Source: Faecalicatena faecalis | GTDB lineage: Bacteria > Bacillota > Clostridia > Lachnospirales > Lachnospiraceae | Direction of reading: 5' to 3' | Length of the DNA stretch: 64,000 nt | Assembly (NCBI RefSeq): GCF_012524165.2 | Contig: NZ_JABACJ020000006.1 | Location: 62,001-126,000, forward strand | Shown here: piece after piece, positions 62,209-64,000 of the stretch | Numbering within the stretch: the first letter of the stretch is position 1 | How the letters are laid out: each line of letters starts with the position of its first letter | Position numbers and translations under genes: made by a program | Notes under the pieces: model-generated | Seen by the model: the letters and a program-made list of their open reading frames with translations, nothing else | Told to the model about the DNA's origin: nothing | Databases searched by the model: none

Positions 62209-62832
62209 ATGACAATGAGAGAAAGAATCATACAGGGAAAGTTATTTACAGACGAGTGCGAAGGACTGCCCGAAGAGCGGCTGGCCGCAAAGAAGCGGAT
62301 GAAGGCTTTCAACAGTCTGGAACCCGATGAGATGGAAAAGCGGATATCCCTGCAGAATGAAATTTTCGGGCGGGAGACAAAAGCCTGGATTGAGCCGCCT
62401 TTTTATTTCTGCTACGGGACACATATCACAATAGGGGATGGGACCTACATCAATATGAACTGCAATTTCGTGGATGATGGCCTGATTCAGATCGGGGAGC
62501 GCGTCATGTTCGGTCCTGCAGTTACAATTGCGACAGTAGGACATCCAGTCAACCCGAGTATGCGGGAATATATGTATACAGATCCGGTCAAGATTGAGGA
62601 TAACTGCTGGATCGGGGCAAATGTTACCATCTGTCCCGGGGTTACGATTGGCAAAAACAGTGTCATTGGTGCAGGCAGTGTCGTCATTCATGATATCCCA
62701 GAGAATTCCGTGGCGGCGGGAAATCCGTGTAAAGTGATCCGGGCAATCGGGGAGAAGGATTCCGTGTATTATTATAAAGACAGGAAGATTGAGCCGGAGG
62801 ACCTTCTTGAGGAAAAGGCGCTGCGGAATTAG
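62209..62832 (+). CDS. Maltose/galactoside O-acetyltransferase-like protein
   Basis: A 207-residue left-handed beta-helix acetyltransferase. It has the family N-terminus (MTMRERIIQGKLFTDECEGL), the catalytic His in GHPVNP and the hexapeptide repeats IGANVTICPGVTIGKNSVIG. Such enzymes acetylate sugars or thiogalactosides with acetyl-CoA, possibly to mark non-metabolisable sugars for export; the MATE gene next door may serve that export. Confidence 0.92.
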   Translation: MTMRERIIQGKLFTDECEGLPEERLAAKKRMKAFNSLEPDEMEKRISLQNEIFGRETKAWIEPPFYFCYGTHITIGDGTYINMNCNFVDDGLIQIGERVMFGPAVTIATVGHPVNPSMREYMYTDPVKIEDNCWIGANVTICPGVTIGKNSVIGAGSVVIHDIPENSVAAGNPCKVIRAIGEKDSVYYYKDRKIEPEDLLEEKALRN

Positions 62833-62843
62833 GAAACTTTGTG

Positions 62844-62870
62844 AAAGGGACCAGAAATGGGTCCTTTTTT
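62844..62870 (+). terminator. Terminator after the acetyltransferase gene
   Basis: AAAGGGACC (62844-62852) pairs with GGTCCTTTT (62860-62868), and the T-run continues to 62870. Confidence 0.87.
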
Positions 62871-62956
62871 GATTGCAGCTCTTCCTGTATTCATATGCAT
62901 CTGGTGTTATGTATTACAAAGATCTAATTTCCCTGCTTTTTCTTTAAAAGTGGAAT

Positions 62957-62967
62957 TGGTTATACCA
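62957..62967. promoter_or_regulatory. GntR (FadR-subfamily)-type operator candidate, distal
   Basis: TGGTTATACCA fits the FCD-type GntR operator pattern TNGTNNNACNA and is palindromic. It lies 83 bases upstream of the hypB promoter -35. The gene-free stretch 62833-63136 otherwise holds a terminator and this promoter region. Confidence 0.45.
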
Positions 62968-63049
62968 GATTCCAAAATAAAATTCCAGGAAAAACTGCCC
63001 AAAAATCTCTTCCAAAATGATACAAAACTCCCAAAAATCAAGCTATAAA

Positions 63050-63120
63050 TTGACAAAAGTATATGCGCGATACTATAATGAAGACAGAATGATAGAAAAA
63101 TAACGAAATTGGTATAACCA
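63050..63120 (+). promoter_or_regulatory. Consensus hypB promoter with proximal GntR-type operator
   Basis: Perfect -35 TTGACA (63050-63055) and perfect -10 TATAAT (63074-63079) are 18 bases apart; the start is near 63086. TGGTATAACCA (63110-63120), the reverse complement of the distal site, lies in the leader and would block elongation when bound. Confidence 0.75.
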
Positions 63121-63136
63121 GAAAGGAGCCAAGAAA

Positions 63137-63805
63137 ATGGAAAAATTCAGGGTTCTTGAAATTAAGCAGAGTGTCTTTGCGGATAATGACAAAAGAGCGG
63201 AGGAATTAAGGAAGGAATTAAAGGAAAAGAAGGTCTTTCTTCTGAACCTGATGTCCTCTCCCGGATCAGGTAAGACAACGACACTTTCAAGGACGATCGA
63301 GCAGTTGAAGGATGAGATGAAGATTGGTGTCATGGAGGCGGATATCGACTCCGATGTAGATGCGAGGACAATCTCAGACCTTGGCGTGAAGGCGATTCAG
63401 TTACATACCGGGGGCATGTGCCACCTGGATGCGGATATGACGGCACAGGGACTGGAAGGGCTTGAGACCGGAGATGTAGACCTGGCGATTCTGGAAAATG
63501 TGGGGAATCTTGTCTGCCCGGCAGAGTTTGACACTGGTGCAGTGAAGAATGCCATGATCTTAAGTGTGCCGGAAGGGGATGACAAACCGCTGAAGTACCC
63601 GTTGATGTTTTCTATCTGCGATGTGGTGCTGATCAATAAGATCGATGTACTTCCATATTTTGATTTCGATATGGAGAAGTGCGAACAGAATATTAAGATG
63701 CGCAATCCGAACGCGAAGATCATCCCAATCTGTGCACGCACCGGGGAAGGCGTGGATAAATGGGCTGACTGGCTGAGAAGCGAAGTCAAGGCGTGGAAGG
63801 AATAA
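63137..63805 (+). CDS. hypB: Hydrogenase/urease nickel-insertion GTPase HypB
   Basis: A 222-residue SIMIBI-class GTPase. P-loop SSPGSGKTT (residues 40-48), metal-site C95-H96 (GGMCHLDAD) and C127 (NLVCPAE), and base-recognition NKID. The His-rich N-terminal store of some HypB proteins is absent. HypB supplies nickel to [NiFe] hydrogenase or related enzymes together with HypA. No hypA lies upstream. The promoter is nearly consensus, but two operator candidates suggest repression. Confidence 0.92.
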   Translation: MEKFRVLEIKQSVFADNDKRAEELRKELKEKKVFLLNLMSSPGSGKTTTLSRTIEQLKDEMKIGVMEADIDSDVDARTISDLGVKAIQLHTGGMCHLDADMTAQGLEGLETGDVDLAILENVGNLVCPAEFDTGAVKNAMILSVPEGDDKPLKYPLMFSICDVVLINKIDVLPYFDFDMEKCEQNIKMRNPNAKIIPICARTGEGVDKWADWLRSEVKAWKE

Positions 63806-63884
63806 GCGTATAAGAGGAAAAGCACAAGAAGAATAAGGGCATAAAACAGAAACAAAAGCATAAGAGGAATGCAATAGAAAGGGA

Positions 63885-64000
63885 ATGGAAAGAGATATGG
63901 CAGAGCAGAGGGAACTGATTTTAAAACTGGGCCAGATGGTCACAGACAGAATCGGCCACAAAGTAACAGTAGACGATCCTGAATATTGGGGTCTCGCCTG
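63885..64000 (+). CDS. Unidentified protein, N-terminal fragment (runs off the window)
   Basis: An open frame from ATG 63885 or 63897 to the window end begins MERDMAEQRELILKLGQMVT and includes GHKVTVDDPEYWGL. I do not recognise it. It follows hypB on the same strand after 79 bases containing two copies of ATAAGAGGAA, and is probably in the same operon. The start is uncertain because neither ATG has a clear ribosome binding site at normal distance. Confidence 0.5.
   Translation, partial: MERDMAEQRELILKLGQMVTDRIGHKVTVDDPEYWGLA

Noticed and set aside
62857..63048. Plus-strand frame of 63 codons between the acetyltransferase and hypB
   Set aside because: It begins inside the terminator and runs over the operator; no ribosome binding site.

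Overview
The window reads as a chromosomal segment of a gut-type low-GC Firmicute, most likely a Lachnospiraceae member (Blautia/Dorea/Mediterraneibacter-like). The grounds are the AGGAGG-type ribosome binding sites, the codon use, and the families present: GGDEF/EAL proteins, Kdp, a DUF6472-type small protein beside Maf, DUF4317, TraX, an XRE/DUF2975 pair and Hol-Tox peptides. No rRNA, tRNA, IS element, prophage block or CRISPR array was seen.

Layout. 1-430: 3' end of a [4Fe-4S] sulfite/nitrite-reductase-like gene. 665-9794: a rare-sugar operon (allulose/tagatose 3-epimerase-like enzyme, a LacI regulator fused to a solute-binding-protein domain, a two-permease ribose-type ABC importer with its lipoprotein, an L-rhamnose mutarotase and a D-lyxose isomerase). 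10017-13076: a six-domain c-di-GMP protein. 13141-17374: YaaA, an XRE/DUF2975 pair, a double-HTH MerR regulator and an ABC-2 exporter. 17568-27248: a complete potassium (Kdp) locus with KdpD split over two genes, two very small membrane proteins and an array of OmpR-type direct-repeat boxes in front of the operon. 27323-31259: TraX, a DUF4317-like protein and a TetR/ABC exporter module. 31375-32059: two tandem copies of a type I toxin-antitoxin cassette. 32101-36021: a leftward run of stress and modification genes (AAA ATPase, three GNATs, CPBP protease, alkyltransferase-like protein). 36306-39604: DUF4143 ATPase, a gene broken by one stop codon, maf, a DUF6472-like protein and a YgjP-type metallopeptidase.

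The most striking part is 39799-52037. A tyrosine recombinase is followed directly by a 363-bp segment bounded by perfect 18-bp inverted repeats. Inside it lies a promoter with a perfect -35 that points away from the next gene. Each inverted repeat also sits at the heart of a longer hairpin that exists only in the present orientation. Downstream are a 3023-residue secreted adhesin, a protein with a sortase-type tail, a small secreted protein homologous to the adhesin's C-terminal domain, and a membrane-anchored accessory protein. I read this as a phase-variable surface structure, captured here in the OFF orientation.

52126-64000: a lipoprotein, a zinc-ribbon/AP2 protein, a two-component system with an FtsX-type ABC transporter, an AraC regulator divergent from a PHP phosphatase/MATE/acetyltransferase operon, and hypB with a partial gene behind a consensus promoter flanked by two GntR-type operator candidates.

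Functions are assigned from motifs and family memory only; no database search was run.
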